Shown here piece after piece: positions 5,340 through 5,700 of a stretch of DNA of 5,700 bases. The notes under the pieces were generated by a model. It was given only the letters and a program-made list of their open reading frames with translations, searched no databases and was not told the DNA's origin. Positions within the stretch are counted from its first letter, which is position 1. The number at the start of each line of letters is the position of its first letter. The translations under genes were made by a program, and so were the position numbers. Origin of the DNA: an uncultured Terriglobus sp. (lineage in GTDB: Bacteria; Acidobacteriota; Terriglobia; Terriglobales; Acidobacteriaceae); assembly GCA_937859825.1 (NCBI GenBank), contig CALMAP010000367.1, forward strand, positions 1 to 5,700, written 5' to 3'.

Positions 5340-5700
5340 CTACCACTCGCCGTTCCGAATCAGCTTTTTGATCCTGCGGATGGTCAGGTCACGCTTCAAC
5401 CGGGAAATCCGGTCGATAAAGAGGACGCCATCCAGGTGGTCCAGCTCATGCTGGAAGGCACGGGAGAGCAGTTCCTCGCCTTCGATCTCGAACCATTTGC
5501 CGTGCACATCCTGCGCACGCACCGTCACCGTCGCATCGCGCGCGACCTTGTCTCGAATGTCTGGCAGGGAGAGGCAGCCTTCTTCTTCCACCTGGCGACC
5601 GGCGCGCGAAATGATCTCCGGGTTGATCAGCACGATCTTGTCGTTCGGGTCTTTGCCGAAGGAGGTGTCGATGACGGTGATGCGCTTGAGGATGCCGATC
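5340..5700 (-). CDS. def: Peptide deformylase, 5'-truncated by window edge
   Basis: Peptide deformylase is a cytosolic metalloenzyme (usually Fe2+) that removes the N-formyl group from nascent proteins, the counterpart of Fmt. The frame is open to the window edge, giving 119 visible C-terminal residues of a usual 165-190. It begins inside the segment IGILKRITVID that follows motif 1 (G-x-G-x-A-A-x-Q), which lies outside the window. Motif 2, EEGCLSLP (visible residues 39-46), supplies metal ligand C42. Motif 3, QHELDHLDG (83-91), supplies ligands H84 and H88 and catalytic E85. The C-terminal tail (RLKRDLTIRRIKKLIRNGEW region) is basic and helical; basic C-terminal helices help deformylase bind the ribosome in E. 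coli. GTG 5633 is internal, not the start. The gene precedes fmt on the same strand with a 22-nt gap, the classic def-fmt operon order. Confidence 0.96.
   Translation of the reverse strand, partial: IGILKRITVIDTSFGKDPNDKIVLINPEIISRAGRQVEEEGCLSLPDIRDKVARDATVTVRAQDVHGKWFEIEGEELLSRAFQHELDHLDGVLFIDRISRLKRDLTIRRIKKLIRNGEW

Overview
The window looks like ordinary bacterial chromosome, GC-rich and densely coded, most likely from an Acidobacteriota member of the Terriglobus/Granulicella/Edaphobacter group. That placement is an inference from three things: a palindromic repeat around GGCACGGCT-tc-AGCCGTGCC of a type I associate with those genomes, a secreted protein with R-P-x-(L/I)-R-R repeats like hypothetical proteins of that group, and the general style of the core proteins. 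No rRNA, tRNA, CRISPR array, transposase or phage gene was found.

Layout from left to right. (1) The 3' part of tatC, the core subunit of the twin-arginine translocase, runs off the left edge (+ strand). (2) A 405-nt gap without a convincing gene holds two exact, oppositely oriented copies of a 27-nt REP-like palindrome, about 215 nt apart. (3) A close-packed + strand cluster of three genes follows: a TerC/Alx-family membrane protein (likely metal/Mn2+ transport), a stand-alone MOSC-domain protein (predicted molybdenum-cofactor binding, mARC/YcbX-like but without a ferredoxin domain), and a long exported protein of unknown function with a low-complexity Pro/Asp/Arg/Lys-rich middle. (4) A 150-nt convergent gap contains competing inverted repeats. 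(5) On the - strand is the conserved pair def-fmt, with def truncated by the right edge. It encodes peptide deformylase and Met-tRNA formyltransferase, which remove and add the N-formyl group of initiator methionine.

The translocase, def and fmt are housekeeping functions. The three central genes are spaced like one transcription unit, but their products do not form a known pathway. Nothing here clearly signals a new defence, mobile or biosynthetic system. The items most worth a second look are the inverted REP pair (and the way it inflates gene starts), the repeat-bearing secreted protein, and the alternative hairpins between the convergent genes.
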